Of a DNA stretch of 64,000 nucleotides, positions 33,967 through 45,512 are shown one piece after another; positions within the stretch are counted from its first letter, which is position 1, and every line of letters starts with the position of its first letter. A program made the position numbers and the translations under genes. Source of the DNA: Gymnothorax reevesii (Eukaryota; Chordata; Actinopteri; Anguilliformes; Muraenidae). The stretch spans positions 30,162,719 to 30,226,718 of the forward strand of contig CM056577.1 of assembly GCA_029721435.1 (NCBI GenBank), read 5' to 3'. Below the pieces are notes generated by a model. The model ran no database searches, was not told the DNA's origin, and was given only the letters and a program-made list of their open reading frames with translations.

Positions 33967-35576
33967 CAACCACAATTCCGAAATAGTTGGAACAAAGTAG
34001 AAATTGTGAATTAAATCAAAACTCAATGACTTCCAAATCACACTAGCCAGTATTTTATTCACAATAGAACAGAGATGGCATAGCAAATGTTGAAACTGAG
34101 AAATTTTACAATTGCCTACACAAAATTAGCTCATTATAAATTTGATGGCTGCTACAGGTCTCACAAAAGTTGGGACAGGGGCCTGTTTACCATGGTGTAA
34201 CATCCCCTCTTCTTTTTAACACAGAGTGGAGGCGTCTGGGCATTGAGGAGAAAAGTTTCTTTAGCCACTGAGTTTAGCCACTGGAATTTGATCTCACTCC
34301 TGTTTAATACAGACGTCCAGCTGCTGGAGAGTTTTGGATCTCCTTTGGTGGACTTTTTGTTTAATTATGCCTCAAATGTTCTCAATGGGTGAAAGATCAG
34401 GACTGCAGGCAGGCCAGTTCAGCACACAGACTCTTCTGCTAAAAAGCCATGCTGTTGTAAAAACTGCGGTATGTGGTTTTGCATTGTCTTGATGAAATAC
34501 ATTAGGCCTTCCCTGGAATAGATGTCATCTGGAGGGGAGCATATGTTACTCTAAAACCTTTATATACCTTTCAGCATTCATGGTGCTTTTTAAAACATGC
34601 AAGTGTCCCACACCATATGCACTAATGCATCCCCATACCATCAGAGATGCTGGCTTTTGAACTGAATGCTGATAACAGGAGGGGTGGTCTTTCTCCTCTT
34701 TAGCCCGGAGGACACGACACCCATGATATCCAACAAGAATGCCAAATTTGGAATCGTCTCGCCACAGGACATTTTGACACTCCGCTACAGTCCATTTTAA
34801 ATGAGCCTTGGCCCACAGAACACGGTGGTGGTTCTGAAGCCTGCTCAACAATGGCTTCCTTTTTGCATGATAGAGTTTTAGGTGACATCTGTGGATGGCA
34901 GAGTGGACTGTGTTTACAGACAATGGTTTGTTGAAGTATTCCTGGGCCCATTTAGTAATGTCAATGACAGAATCATGCCGGTGAGTGATGCAGTGGCGTC
35001 TGAGGGCCCGAAGATCACAGGCATCCAATAAAGGTCTTCGGCCTTGTCCCTTACGCATGGAGATTTTTCCAGTTTCTCTGAATGTTTTGATGATATTATG
35101 CTCTGTCAATGATGAGACCTTCAAAGCCTTTACAATTTTACGTTGAGGAACATTGTTTTTAAAGTATTCCTCAATTTTTTATGCAAGCCTTCACAGGTTG
35201 AAGAGCCTCTGGCCATCTTTACTTCTGAGAGACTCAGCCTCTCTAAGACATCCCTTTTATAGCCAATCGTGTCACACACCTGATGCTAGGTAACTTAATT
35301 AGTTGCTAAATGTTCTTTCAGCTGATTCTCTTATATATTAATTGCTTTTTCAGCCCCTTTTTTGCCTGTGTCCCCACTTTTTTGAGACCTGCTGCAGCCA
35401 GAAAATTTGAAATAAGCTCATTTTGTGGGTACAAATGTAAATGTCTCAGTTTCAACATTTGAAATGTTATCTAGGTTTTATTGTGAATCACATATTGGCT
35501 CGTGATCTGAAAGTCATTGCATTTTAATTTCATTGACAATTTACACTTTGTCCCAACTATTTCAGAATTGGGGTTG
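33967..35576 (-). mobile_element. Tc1-like element, family A copy 2, 1610 bp, TA target duplication
   Basis: The ends CAACCACAATTCCGAAATAG (33967) and ...TTTCAGAATTGGGGTTG (35576) are inverted copies that extend about 60 bp inward. TA flanks both sides (33965-33966 and 35577-35578). The length is typical for Tc1. Nothing is nested inside, so this is the reference copy for the interrupted element at 13267-15432. Confidence 0.9.
34220..35178 (-). pseudogene. Tc1-like DD34E transposase, disabled
   Basis: The minus frame starts after a TAA at 35179-35181 and gives [20 protein letters not shown], the [14 protein letters not shown] linker, [35 protein letters not shown] and [18 protein letters not shown]. 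The catalytic core follows: [10 protein letters not shown] (first Asp), [25 protein letters not shown] (second Asp) and WPACSPDLSPIENI (Glu), so all three DDE residues remain. It is dead: stops stand after KVLE, after IENI and after IKQE, where Gln, Trp and Trp are usual, and the first helix is out of frame. The enzyme family cuts and pastes the element at TA sites in the nucleus. Confidence 0.85.
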
Positions 35577-35579
35577 TAC

Positions 35580-36245
35580 AATAAATAAAATGATCATTTA
35601 ACAGCTGCCTTTCTTGTTCACTTATGTTTTCTTTGTCTCATAGCAAAATTAGTTGGATGACCTGAAATAATGAAATATTACAAATAAGCAAAAATAGAGG
35701 AAATTGGGAAGGGATCAAACACAGTACTGACAAAATTGTGTTATTGCCCAATGTTGCTCAACTGTCTGAATTTTGAGAATTTCCCTTCAGTAAAAATAGA
35801 ATTGCTAAATGCTAAAATGTTAAAAATCAGTGGCTCTGGCCTCAACCCGCTCCTTAATGTGCATTCAATGATATTGCCATTCTTCTGTTCTCGTCAAAGC
35901 CCCTTGATTTTGGAGTATCAGACATAAAACAACTTTTCGCTGAAAATATAGAACTTGTGTGGGCTGATGATAAAATTGATACGTTTATCCATGTGTCAGT
36001 CTTTCTTCTGCAATGTTTTTACTCCACAAAGGAACTTGGGCATAAATGCAGCTCGGGTGTTTTCAGGGAAAATCATGATTGCTGACCTTCCTCTTTTTTG
36101 ACGATTACTATGGTCTCGGGCTGAGGATCAAAATGTGTCAATTCAATTTTTAAACAATGAATAAGTGTAAAAAGAGAAGGGAAGCAATGCCTTGCCTATA
36201 ATCTTGGTCAACAAAAGTCCATGAGTAAAACGGCAGTCAAAACTG
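35580..36245. other. no gene seen
   Basis: No recognisable features. Confidence 0.5.
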
Positions 36246-36689
36246 AAGGTCCGAGGCACTCTAAGTTAAAAATCCTTTATTGGCAGGGATATCTACGCGT
36301 TTCGACTCCAACGAGTCTTCATCAGTACATAATGAGCAATTACAAAACACGTGATTAAATAGAAAAAGAGCAGCAAATGACGCAATCACGTTACCTTGTT
36401 CATCACCGTACACAAATTGGACCAAAGTTGTAAAACACAGAGCTTGCATTCCTATAATGCTATAAATAGCTCATAAATATAGCATTAATAGGTCGGAAAA
36501 AGTCACCACAAAAACATTTAGATATAAAATCTGAGCGAGAGCATATGACAAAATCACAAAAAGTACTGAAGTTAAGAAAAATCAATAATAATTCTGAAGA
36601 GGAACGATGATAGGCCTTCGACTGAATAAAACTAGAGTACACATCCATAGCAATTCAAAATACAACAAAATTTGCCATAATGTTGGCAT

Positions 36690-37110
36690 AAAATATTTCA
36701 GAAAGGGGGAAAAATCAATCTCCTCGTTGAGGCCAGGGAAAGAGGTGGCCCCTAATGTATAGATCCAAAAAGTCTCTCGCTTCAAGAGACGTTCAAGTTT
36801 GTCCCCCCCCCCCCTCAAATTTTTAGAGACTACCTCAATAACCATGACTTTGAGGGTATCTAGATTGGTATGGCCTGCTAATTTGTAATGTTGAGCCCGT
36901 TTGGGTTTTGCACCCTTATGGCATATTTGTGTTCAGCCAATCTATCACGCAGCCTGTGTTTAGTGCGGCCCACATAAAAGCACCCACACTCGCATTCTAA
37001 TCTGTATACAGCAAAAGTTGTATTGCAATTTGCAAATGCGTTGCAATAGAAGGTCTTTTCATTGAAGACATCCACAAACATACTGTCTTTTTTGATAGTA
37101 TCACAATGCT
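36690..37110 (-). pseudogene. GIY-YIG endonuclease domain of the Penelope-like element
   Basis: On the minus strand GACKHCDTI and YCNAFANCNTTFAVYRLEC supply the cysteine-rich lead-in. CGCFYVGRTKHRLRDRLAEH follows: 'AVYRLEC...GCFYVGRT' is the GIY...YIG pair in the form usual for Penelope-like elements, and R/H follow at the expected spacing. A one-base frameshift near 36920 separates this from HYKLAGHTNLDTLKVMVIEV and LLKRETFWIYTLG (about 36755-36785), which includes the conserved catalytic Glu. FPGLNEEIDFSPFL ends the domain. It nicks target DNA for priming of reverse transcription. Confidence 0.85.
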
Positions 37111-37129
37111 TACAGGCTCCACGTCTAAA

Positions 37130-37540
37130 AGTGCCTCTGGGTTTGGGAAACCAGGAAGAGGATTTAGGAGCGGCAGGTGGCTCCGGACCAAAGTATCTTT
37201 AAGAGTGGGGGCTCTTCTAAAATTAAAAACTGGGGGTTCAGTAAACATGGTAGCTAGAAACTTGTCACTCAGCAGAATATTCCAGTTCTTTTTAATAATG
37301 TGTTGGATATCAAAGGCCATACTGCTATACTGAACAGAAAAATATATTTTAGGGGAGTCTGGTACTGTACTCCGTTCTTTATTGAGAAGCTGCTCTCTAT
37401 TGAATATTTTGGCTTTTGTCAAAGCTGGGTCAAGGACTGTTTTATGATAACCTCTCTGTTCAAACCTCTTATATATGTTGTCTACTTGACGTTCAAAATC
37501 ATCATCATGATCACGGATCCTCCTCAGTCTTAAAAACTGA
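37130..37540 (-). pseudogene. Penelope-like element linker between thumb and endonuclease
   Basis: The minus frame reads LLNKERSTVPDSPKIYFSVQ, AFDIQHIIKKNWNILLSDK and EPPVFNFRRAPTLKDTLVRS. This is the conserved connector (often written 'PxFxFRRAPNLKDxLV') between reverse transcriptase and GIY-YIG in these elements. It is in a different frame from the reverse transcriptase and from the endonuclease. Confidence 0.7.
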
Positions 37541-37542
37541 CC

Positions 37543-38470
37543 TTATGGAATATTAGATATGAGGCTTTTTGAATGAAAACTGTCAGCCTTGAGAATGGTA
37601 TTTCTATCAGTACTTTTTCTATAAATGGAAGTATGAAGCAGTCCATCGGAATCAACAGTAATGTTCAGATCAAGAAGATTTTTTGTTTTATAACTGTAAT
37701 CCAGACTAAGTTTGATATTGGGTTTGGTAGAGTTGAGATACTGATGAAAACCAATAAGTTGATGTTCAGATCCTGAAAAAATAAAAAAGAGGTCGTCAAT
37801 GTTCCTGCCATACCACCTAATGTGGTCTCTAAATGGATTGTTCCTGCTGAACACATACCTCTCCTCCCAAAGTCCCAAAAAAAGTCCTGCATAATTGGGA
37901 GCGTAAGCTGCCCCCATGGCAGTGCCTTTAACTTGTAGTTGATCCTGAAACCAAAAAAAATTGTTCTTTAGACTCCAATTTGTTAATTCCACAATGAATT
38001 CAGTTGGAGGGGTGTCAATATTAGGCCTTTTTTGCAGGGCGTGATATAGAGCTTCCTGGCCTTCAGCATGATCAATATTTGTGTGGAGAGCTTCCACATC
38101 CATAGTAACTAAGTAAGCATTTCCAATTGACCGAATTTCCTCAAGTTTTCTTAACACGTGTAGTGTCTTGAAGATAGGCTTTTAACAAAGATATGAGTAG
38201 CTTGTTAAAAAAGTCAATATATTTAGATGTAGGCTCAGTTATGCTATCGATGCCACTAATGATGGGTCTGCCCGGAGGAGAGTCCAAATTTTTGAATTTT
38301 GAATGTAATGAATTTTTGGAAGTAAGTAAAATGTGGCTAATCTGGGGTTTTGGGGAAAAGTAAGTCCAGTTCATTGTTAGTGATCCATTTATTTTCAGCC
38401 GCAATGTCCAAAATTATTTTAAGTTCTTTTTTGATAATGTCAATAGGATTGAAAGATAAAGGGATGTAAT
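37543..38470 (-). pseudogene. Penelope-like reverse transcriptase, frameshifted
   Basis: The most upstream part (38270-38470) gives IPLSFNPIDIIKKEL and NELDLLFPKTP in one frame, then PPGRPIISGIDSITEPTSKY (finger). After a one-base shift near 38160 an open frame of 204 codons has LVTMDVEALHTNIDH (motif A), VKGTAMGAAYAPNYAGLFLG (motif B), RWYGRNIDDLFFIF (motif C, catalytic Asp-Asp at 37792-37797) and LLDLNITVDSDGLLHTSIYR (thumb side). Motif C reads NIDD where YIDD is usual. The protein copies the element's RNA. Because of the two shifts it cannot be made as one chain. Confidence 0.9.
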
Positions 38471-38520
38471 ATTGTGCATCACCAATGAATAAGTGTGTTG
38501 AATTTCGAGCGGCAACAGTG

Positions 38521-38669
38521 AAACTGCTTTAACACCGGACGCAAAATACATTTTTCGCCCGAGACATTACATTCAAAGTCAATGCAAAGACGATTCGCCT
38601 CGTTGCATCGACTTTGAATGTAATCTGTCGTGCGAAAAAATCGTTTCGCGTCGAGTGTGAAAGCGACTT
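38521..38669. mobile_element. foldback MITE, 149 bp
   Basis: The arms 38521-38586 and 38603-38669 are inverted copies: AAACTGCTTTAACACCGGAC against the reverse of TCGAGTGTGAAAGCGACTT, and ACATTACATTCAAAGTCAAT against its complement. The 16-bp centre is GC-rich. Resembles known fish hAT-like palindromic MITEs. No target duplication was clear. Confidence 0.75.
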
Positions 38670-38671
38670 AA

Positions 38672-39680
38672 ATGGCCCGCGGGGTTTTCCGTTTCGTTAC
38701 TGTGTTGGTGGATCTATAAAACGGGTTGCCTCTTCTGTCGTTGGTGGTGAATCAGAAGAAAATTGGACGTTTTCTCATTAAATTTATGCCGTTTGTTATC
38801 ACACAGTCACTGCTCTACAGGGAAGCTGCAAAATGCTGAGTGCCCAGGAAATTTCGCAAAATGTTTATTTTTATACTCATTTCCCGAGCTCCCGTTTGTG
38901 GTACCACACTCTTTACCAGTCGAGATGGTGCTTCCTGTTCTGTGAATACTTTAATTTCCTTTGAAATGCTGCTCTGAGTTTGTGAATGAGTGTTTTGTGC
39001 GAAGTTTCTCTCGTACTGATACAAAATTGTAGGCCATGATACTTATTCTAAAGTTTGAAACATTGGCTTTTTTTTTTTTTTTTGCAAAATCATAATGTCC
39101 TCCAAGAAACATGTACGACATAGGACAGTAGTTGTAATCACATTGTGAATGGCAGCTAATGTTCATGGATCATTATTTCATATTTCCAAGTTGCTGCCAA
39201 GTTGTGTGATAGATTGATGAAGTGTGTATGACCAGACATTACCAGAGGTTGAATGATCCTTTGGAGCCATCTGTCTGTACCGGCAGCCTCAAGCATGTTT
39301 TCATGCCATTGTTTCAGTGAGTCACTAATGTTTGGATTCAAAAAATTTTGATGAAACCGTATGAATGAAAGTCTAATTTTGAGCATTATTTATTGTTGTG
39401 ATAAGCCTGTATTATTATTATTTATTTTATTATCCCCCCCCCCTAGATTTTAAGCTACTTTTTCCACATTGTTTTCCACTGTAATGCCAGTGTGGAAATC
39501 CTGCTATGAATGTTTTCTACGCTGCTTTTCTAAACATTGGAACTTTCCACTTTCATGTTGATTTAACGGAAAACTGTAACTTGAACTGCATCCGGTGTGC
39601 AAGAGATGAAACTGGGACACTTTAAATGACAAAAGATCTCTGTGACGAAAAATTGCCGTCAAAAAATGAAATAAACATAA
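38672..39680. other. no gene seen
   Basis: Contains a poly(T) run at about 39068-39083 and little else that can be recognised. Confidence 0.5.
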
Positions 39681-39684
39681 CCTT

Positions 39685-40385
39685 TCATTACATGTATTTG
39701 GCAGAAGCTTTTATTCGAAGCAACCATCCATAATTGTTTGGAATACGGCAATTGAAAGTGCTACACAATAGATCAGACAGGTACAATTCATGTATAGCAT
39801 CAATCAGTTCAGTCATAAACTTTAACTACACAGTCGGCAAACGTTGGCCACGGTAGAATAATGCACTGACAGGTAAGCAAACAAATCAGGGATTACAATT
39901 TAAAACACAATCAGTGCAAAGCAAACATTTAAAAACAAGAGAAGCATCATTGCATGTGCCCTGATAGTGACAGGGAATAGGTTATTTTTGGGGAGGGGGT
40001 CGTGGAGACTGAGATCTCTGTCAGGTCAGGTGTTGTCTGACGAGGTGAGTTTTGGGACAGTGATGGATGATCTGCAGAGATGTGCAGTTTGTCGAGGTGT
40101 GGGCATGTCATTCCCCCTCTGGGGAGCTTGGGTGGAAATGCTCAGGGACGGAGGGCCACACAAGCAGAAGAGAGGGAGATTTAGTGAACCTGCGGCAGCA
40201 GAGCTGAGTGGCCGAGCGGGTTTGTTAAAGGTGAGTGGGACAGCTGCATTCTGAATGAGTGTAGGGATTTGATGTTAGACTTGCAACCTTGGAGTTGCAG
40301 TTTTCTACGTGGAAGATCACTTTGGCTTGGATTAGGAGCTGTGTGGAGTAGGTCACCGGGTATGGTTGAATTCCACCGGTGTTGC
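39685..40385 (-). repeat. LINE 3' region (L2-type tail), minus strand
   Basis: The minus strand ends with TCGAATAAAAGCTTCTGCCA at about 39700, the fish L2/V-SINE tail. On the plus strand 40000-40385 carries the familiar reversed LINE wording GACGAGGTGAGTTTTGGGAC, GAGCTTGGGTGGAAATG, CAGCTGCATTCTGAATGAG and GGCTTGGATTAGGAGCTGTG. No reverse-transcriptase motif was readable. Confidence 0.5.
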
Positions 40386-40389
40386 AAAT

Positions 40390-41640
40390 ATTAAATGCAT
40401 GTGATACCTTAAAAATTGTTGAAAGGTTTTCCGTTGCTTAGTTATTTGGCAAACTTTTTTTTCTAAATCCAAAACCAGAGTTAATTATACCAGGCACAGG
40501 TCAAACTCCCCCTGCAGCATCAACTGTTGCTGTTGAAGTATAGCCTTAAACTAAAGGCTCTGTTCTTTGAAAGTTGACCATTAGCGGCGAGGATCTCTGT
40601 TAGCTCTCAGCTAAATCTCACCTCGCTTTTGTTTTTGCTGCAAATATGGTGCTGCTGTTGACGTGACGCTAATTGAGGCCTTTTTGAAGGTGAGTGGATG
40701 ACCGTCGTCAGGTGTCCTCTCCCTGTGACCTTTCCAGCTTCTGCTTTGTCTACTCTCGCTTCTCTTCGGCTCATTTGGAGTCTAATAAAAGTGGCCTAGA
40801 GTTTGCCGCAGGTCCGTAGCACGTCTCACACTCCCCAAAACAGCAGTTGACACGGGCCTGGCTTATTAAAAACGGCACTTCCTGTTTTGCAGATTAGCAG
40901 TAGGTGTGAAGGGTCTACTTTGAGCTCTTAGTCTGTGCTGTAGGGGTTACTTGACTTGTCCTTTAATGTCCTTTGCTGATAATATTGATGCTGTTTTGTT
41001 CCCAGCTCAGATTTTCTCCATGAAAAAAAACTAAAGCCTGCAAAACTCTGTAGAATTAGGACACCATGTTTCGTTGCTTGAATTAAAGATATTGAATTTA
41101 TAAAACCCATGTCGTGATGTCCTTACAACTGAAAAAGTACTGGTGCCTCTGTGGGACTAGTGGAGTTCAAGTAAGATGATACACAAAGATACACATCTTT
41201 CCTGAGGATTAACCATGATATACAAACAAAACGTTTGAAATTTAACCCAAGTTTATGTGCGCATTTATTCTGATATGACGTAAAGTGTCTTTTCTTATTG
41301 TCTGGAAGAACTCTTTCCCCCTCCTGTTAACCCCTTAGCGTAGAATACAGAACATTGCCAATTTTTTCTGTAATGCATCAGCCTATTTAGGCTTTATTAC
41401 TTAGTATTTGTGCCACAGTGACTCTGGAAAATTATTCAAGTGAAGCAAGGCATTTGTAAATTCAATTAAAGAATTGTTTCAGAGTTAAATTTTGGAATTG
41501 GACTCAAGCGTCTATATCTGTGCAAAGGGATTCATCTTGAAGATTTCTGGTGTAATGGTCTCATAAATGATCGTTAATGGGAAGCTTCACATGCTTAGCA
41601 CAAGCCTTAAGCATAGCAATATAAGATTGCTCCCAGATAG
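40390..41640. other. no gene; possible conserved non-coding stretch
   Basis: About 40560-40900 is repeat-free and of even complexity, with TTTTTGAAGGTGAGTGG at 40681 resembling a splice donor. No acceptor-donor pair around an open frame was found. Confidence 0.35.
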
Positions 41641-41699
41641 GTAAGACGTTCAGAGATACTTAAAAAAAAACATCGTGCTAATCGCTCTTAAGACCCCTC

Positions 41700-42235
41700 G
41701 GCTGCGTATGTAAGCCCCTGGTGGGCAAAGTAAGTGTCGAAATTGGCTGGAATTTGATAGATAAGTGAAGGATCCATAGACATACCACCCACCTAAAATG
41801 AGAAACCTAGAAGCAAACCTGAAGGCGCTAGAGTGGTAACATCGTTGAATTTAAAGATCGGCAGCATTTACTTTATTTGACCTAGAAAACGGTAAAAAAT
41901 AGGTCAAATCAAAGACACATTTGATATGTGATGAAAGGTGTTCCCATGTACCTTCAGTAAAAATGTGAGCGTCATAGCTGAAATAATAAGGAAGTTATGG
42001 CAATTTCTTTTTTCACAATAAGCCCCCTGGTGGCCAAACTAAGAGTTGAAAATGGCCGGAATTCGATAGGTGAGTGAAGGATCCATGGACATACCAGCTA
42101 TCCAGAAATGAGAAAGCTAGAAGACGCAACAGCGGTAATATCGTCGATGGACAGACGCACGGCCGGACAGACGGACGCCGCAGGGGACGACAATAACCCT
42201 CGCCCGGCTGCGCGTCTGCCGGCCGAGGGGTAAAA
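41700..42235 (-). repeat. dispersed repeat with an internal duplication and GACGGAC-rich end
   Basis: 41711-41818 and 42019-42130 are direct copies (TAAGCCCC(C)TGGTGG through GAAA(C/G)CTAGAAG), 308 bp apart. The right end has GGCCGGACAGACGGACGCC and GCCGGCCGAGGGGTAAAAA, the reverse of the end seen at 32229. Class uncertain. Confidence 0.5.
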
Positions 42236-42733
42236 ACTGACTTGAGATTCCATGATGTTATTCAGAAGGATGTGTTTGTGGTTTCTGGTGACTGCAGATA
42301 ATGGAGTGCGTTTCGAGTGGGAAGAGCTTGAGGTCAGAGAGGTCACTAATGGGGAAGATGTGAATTCCCTAAGTGAACTCCCGTGAATGCTCCAGCCAAT
42401 GAGAGTGAGCGGCAGGGGTTATGTTTCATGAGTGATTTACACAAGTGCTCTAGCAGTATATGCATGTACTCTAAATACTGGCCTTTCCGATGTGTGCCTT
42501 CTTGGAAACAGTCAGTTCAGCGTCGGGCCTTACTTTGCATTTCTTATGTGCTTCGTGTCACAGGAAAGTTCTGACCAATACAGACAAGTTTCATTCAGCA
42601 AGTTGGCTAGACTGTTTATCTTACCAGGGCAAGGTATGCATGAAAATCCTTGAAGCAAAACAGAGTGCAACATGATTTTCTCCAGTGGGTAATCAATGAT
42701 CGGGGTATGAGGCCCTATGATTGAGCCCTTTTT

Positions 42734-42833
42734 GTGTCGCCTGCGGAGCATAGCGGCACATAGGGATCACTTTGTCCGGTGTCTGTCTGTCCGGTAGTCA
42801 CACTTTCAGTTGGTAGTCTCACGCAGGCGACAC
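42734..42833. repeat. 100-bp unit with perfect 12-bp inverted ends
   Basis: GTGTCGCCTGCG (42734-42745) and CGCAGGCGACAC (42822-42833) are exact inverted copies. Inside is GTCCGGTGTCTGTCTGTCCG. Probably a fragment or short member of the GTCTGTC-rich dispersed repeats. Confidence 0.5.
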
Positions 42834-42924
42834 GTGTGTTCACCTGAACACTCTAGTATAATACATATGTGATACCATTGGTAAGGTGCACAGAACAGTT
42901 GACTTGGTGTTTGCAAACTTCATT

Positions 42925-43060
42925 GGAATAACATGACATTAAATTACAATACAAGTGTTTTGGAGGTGCTCTTATCCAGAGCAACATACTAAACAGCAGC
43001 CAGCAAAAGAGAGCTAAAAACCATGAAGGGAAGTAACAAGCAAAGTGGCAGATGTCACTA
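42925..43060 (-). repeat. L2/V-SINE-type tail, minus strand
   Basis: The minus strand reads GTTGCTCTGGATAAGAGCAC then CTTGTATTGTAATTTAATG, a good match to the fish tail wording. The 5' part is missing. Confidence 0.55.
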
Positions 43061-43064
43061 TACA

Positions 43065-43835
43065 GATAGGACTAGAGTCCCTAGATGGAGAGAGTGGCAA
43101 CAACTTGAGAATGGGAGCTAGTTTCATCCATTGTGCAAAACCGAACAGTATCTTCAAAATTATGAACTCATTCATGTATGAACTCATTCACTTCGAGACA
43201 GTGCCTGGTAACACAATGGAAACAAAATGGCGCGAACTGGAACGCGATGGTAACAAAGTGGATTTTTAAACATTTTGTCTACGTTGCCAGAATCTGTATC
43301 GCCGGTTTTCCCGCATTTCCTGTTTAACCAGGATTTCAGTTTCATGGAGGCTGGCTGTAATGAATGAGATTACTGTCTTAGTAAATTTACAGCCTCCTTA
43401 TCAATCAGTGAGCGATGAATATGAGTCATGGCATGCCAAATTTACCGCAGCTGTTCGGAACCTCGATAAGTGTCTCTCAGCGTTGTGCTAGAAGTTACCG
43501 TCATCATTCAGTGTCATATCTGACGCCCTCGCGATGAGATCTGCACATGACTAAGTCGATGTGTGTTTCAGTTGGCTTCTATGAGCATTATATCTGTCCC
43601 AGCTATGAGCCATTCTATCATGGTGGCGCTGGACCATCACCCAGCCAGCTATGTTCCTCACCACTGTCCCTCTCTGGGGAATCTCAACTGCGTGGAGCAC
43701 AGATGATCACCTGATGTTTTGCAACATGAAATTATTTATGTGTGCGTGTCTCCGTGTTCATATGTACTGACCTGCAATAAAAGAGATCAGTTGAGATTAT
43801 GGTTTCACATACCACTCTGCGTACTAGCAGTACTA
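43065..43835. other. no gene seen
   Basis: Only a short direct duplication (GAACTCATTCA at 43162 and 43180). No coding signal. Confidence 0.5.
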
Positions 43836-43884
43836 GCTTCAGTGAGCACCACAATTCATTGGTTAGTGATACTTTTTTTGTTAT

Positions 43885-44074
43885 TTCGGTTTGTTGGCCA
43901 AGTCATACACCTGGTCTGAATCCAATTGAAGATGCATTTTACATGCTAAAGACGAGACTGAAGGCAAAAAGTCCCCAGAAGGAGCAGGAACTGGAAATGG
44001 CTGCAGTACAGGCCTGGCAGAGCATCACCAGGAATGAAGTCAATCGTGTGATGATGTTTCTGTCACAGACTTGA
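43885..44074 (+). pseudogene. Tc1-like transposase C-terminal fragment (family E)
   Basis: The frame gives CWPSHTPGLNPIEDAFYMLK, then KTRLKAKSPQKEQELEMAAV and QAWQSITRNEVNRVM before a stop at 44074. '[12 protein letters not shown]' with its catalytic Glu, followed by LK..LK and AW..I, is the end of a Tc1 DD34E transposase. Here Asp of SPDLN is replaced by Gly. Upstream catalytic parts were not found, so it is a fragment. Confidence 0.7.
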
Positions 44075-44288
44075 GATAGTCATTTTATTGAAAGGATATG
44101 TGACCAATAAGTGATTACTGTACTCTACAGTAATACAGTACTGGGGGTAGACTGTACAAAAGGTGCTGCCATTTCTAAATGGTTCGCTTCATCCTATATA
44201 GATGAAAAGCTCATCAGATCAAAGCTGACGGTCTGCACTCCTAACTCAATGACATTGCATTTTTTCAAACTCATGGAGTACAGAGCCA

Positions 44289-44308
44289 AATAAATAAATA
44301 AATAAATA
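44289..44308. repeat. (AAAT)n microsatellite
   Basis: Five to six AAAT units just downstream of the Tc1 fragment. Confidence 0.85.
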
Positions 44309-44493
44309 CATGTCACTGTCCAATGAATTATGGCACTCACATGATGATCACTCATTATCAGTTATTTGGCCAAGGCTGTTTTGGGGCATTAGTATTCCCT
44401 GCACTACATTCTTATTCCCCCCTTCTTCAATGTTACGGTATGTGCTCTTGTTCCATTTCATCAGGAGCGCCTCCACCGGTTTATCTGCATATA

Positions 44494-45029
44494 CAGTGTT
44501 TAACAAATTTATTAGACCACCACCCAGAGTAAGGTTTATGCCACAGCTGCCCTAAATTAACATTGTTGGTAATTACCAAAATAAGTTTTATATTTCTGTA
44601 ACGGTTAATTCACCAGTATGAGTAAGGTTATTAACTGAAATGATATTTTTAATGCTAAAATATAATCATTGTTGTTATCCTTGAATTTTTCAAATTTACT
44701 ATTTTACAAAAAAGCAGGAAAAAACAGTTAAACACGTTATTATTTTTTGATTAAGATGCCAAATAACAGTTATTTTCTTGCATTCCTGAACATAAAAATT
44801 AGTTTTAGTGGCTGAATGCAAGCTGTTATCAAGGCCAAAGGAGGCCGTACAAAATATAGTTGTTTTTAGTTTTCAATCTGTGACTAAGGACTATTTCGTG
44901 GTTTCAGTTCATTACTTGCCAAAGAAATAACAAAATGATTTTCAGTTTTAAGCAAGTTTTAGACAAATTTCTTAAATGGTCGTGTTTTCTCTTTAATGAC
45001 GGGTGGTCCAATAAATTTGTTAAGCACCG
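44494..45029 (+). mobile_element. internally deleted Tc1-like element (536 bp) with TA target
   Basis: CAGTGTTTAACAAATTTATT (44494) is mirrored by ...AATAAATTTGTTAAGCACCG (45029), and TA flanks both ends. At 44816 a frame MQAVIKAKGGRTKYSCF ends in a stop; 'AVIKAKGG.TKY' is the C-terminal end of several Tc1 transposases, so this MITE is a deletion derivative that kept the end of the gene. Confidence 0.8.
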
Positions 45030-45031
45030 TA

Positions 45032-45505
45032 AGTGCACATGTGCTGTATGCACCACCTGGCTTTAAACCTGGGATCTCAAACTGAAATCCCTGAGGGCTG
45101 CAATGTCTGCTGGGTTTGTCAAACTTCTGTCCCAGAGGCCCATATTATCTGCTGGCTGCTGTGGTCTCCATCCAATCAGTAGCTAATTAGTACCCTGAGA
45201 ACAAAGAATTCATACATTCAGTCAGCTGGTGACTTTAATTAATTACTAGAGCAGAAACCCAACATGAACCTGCAGACACTACGGGTCCCTGGACTGGAGT
45301 ATGACACCCATATATTAAGGGCTTCATTTAAGTCACTGATTGCCTCAACAGTTTGCCCACCTCTTTTTTGAGGCTTAAATTAGCTTCTGAATGAATGGAA
45401 ACCACAAACATTAGCTGACACTGTCACCATATGGACCTTGAGTATGAGAACCCTGCTTAGTTCTGATCCAGTGAGCCTAGGACTGTCTGCAATTATCATT
45501 AAACT
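45032..45505. other. no gene seen
   Basis: No recognisable features. Confidence 0.5.
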
Positions 45506-45512
45506 CTGTTAA

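Larger units (their letters stand above)
36250..38500 (-). mobile_element. Penelope-like retroelement with GIY-YIG endonuclease
   Basis: The 3' end (minus) carries the typical CTGATGAAGACTCGTTGGAG then CGAAACGCGTAGATATCC wording at about 36290-36325. Upstream lie the GIY-YIG endonuclease (36690-37110) and the reverse transcriptase (37543-38470). The 5' end fades at about 38500, next to an unrelated foldback MITE. The order and motifs fit the vertebrate Neptune/Poseidon-type branch of Penelope-like elements. The class is well supported; the subfamily is not certain. Several frameshifts make it inactive. Confidence 0.85.

Noticed and set aside
40681..40697. Splice donor-like GAAG-GTGAGTGG
   Set aside because: No matching acceptor with an open frame nearby.
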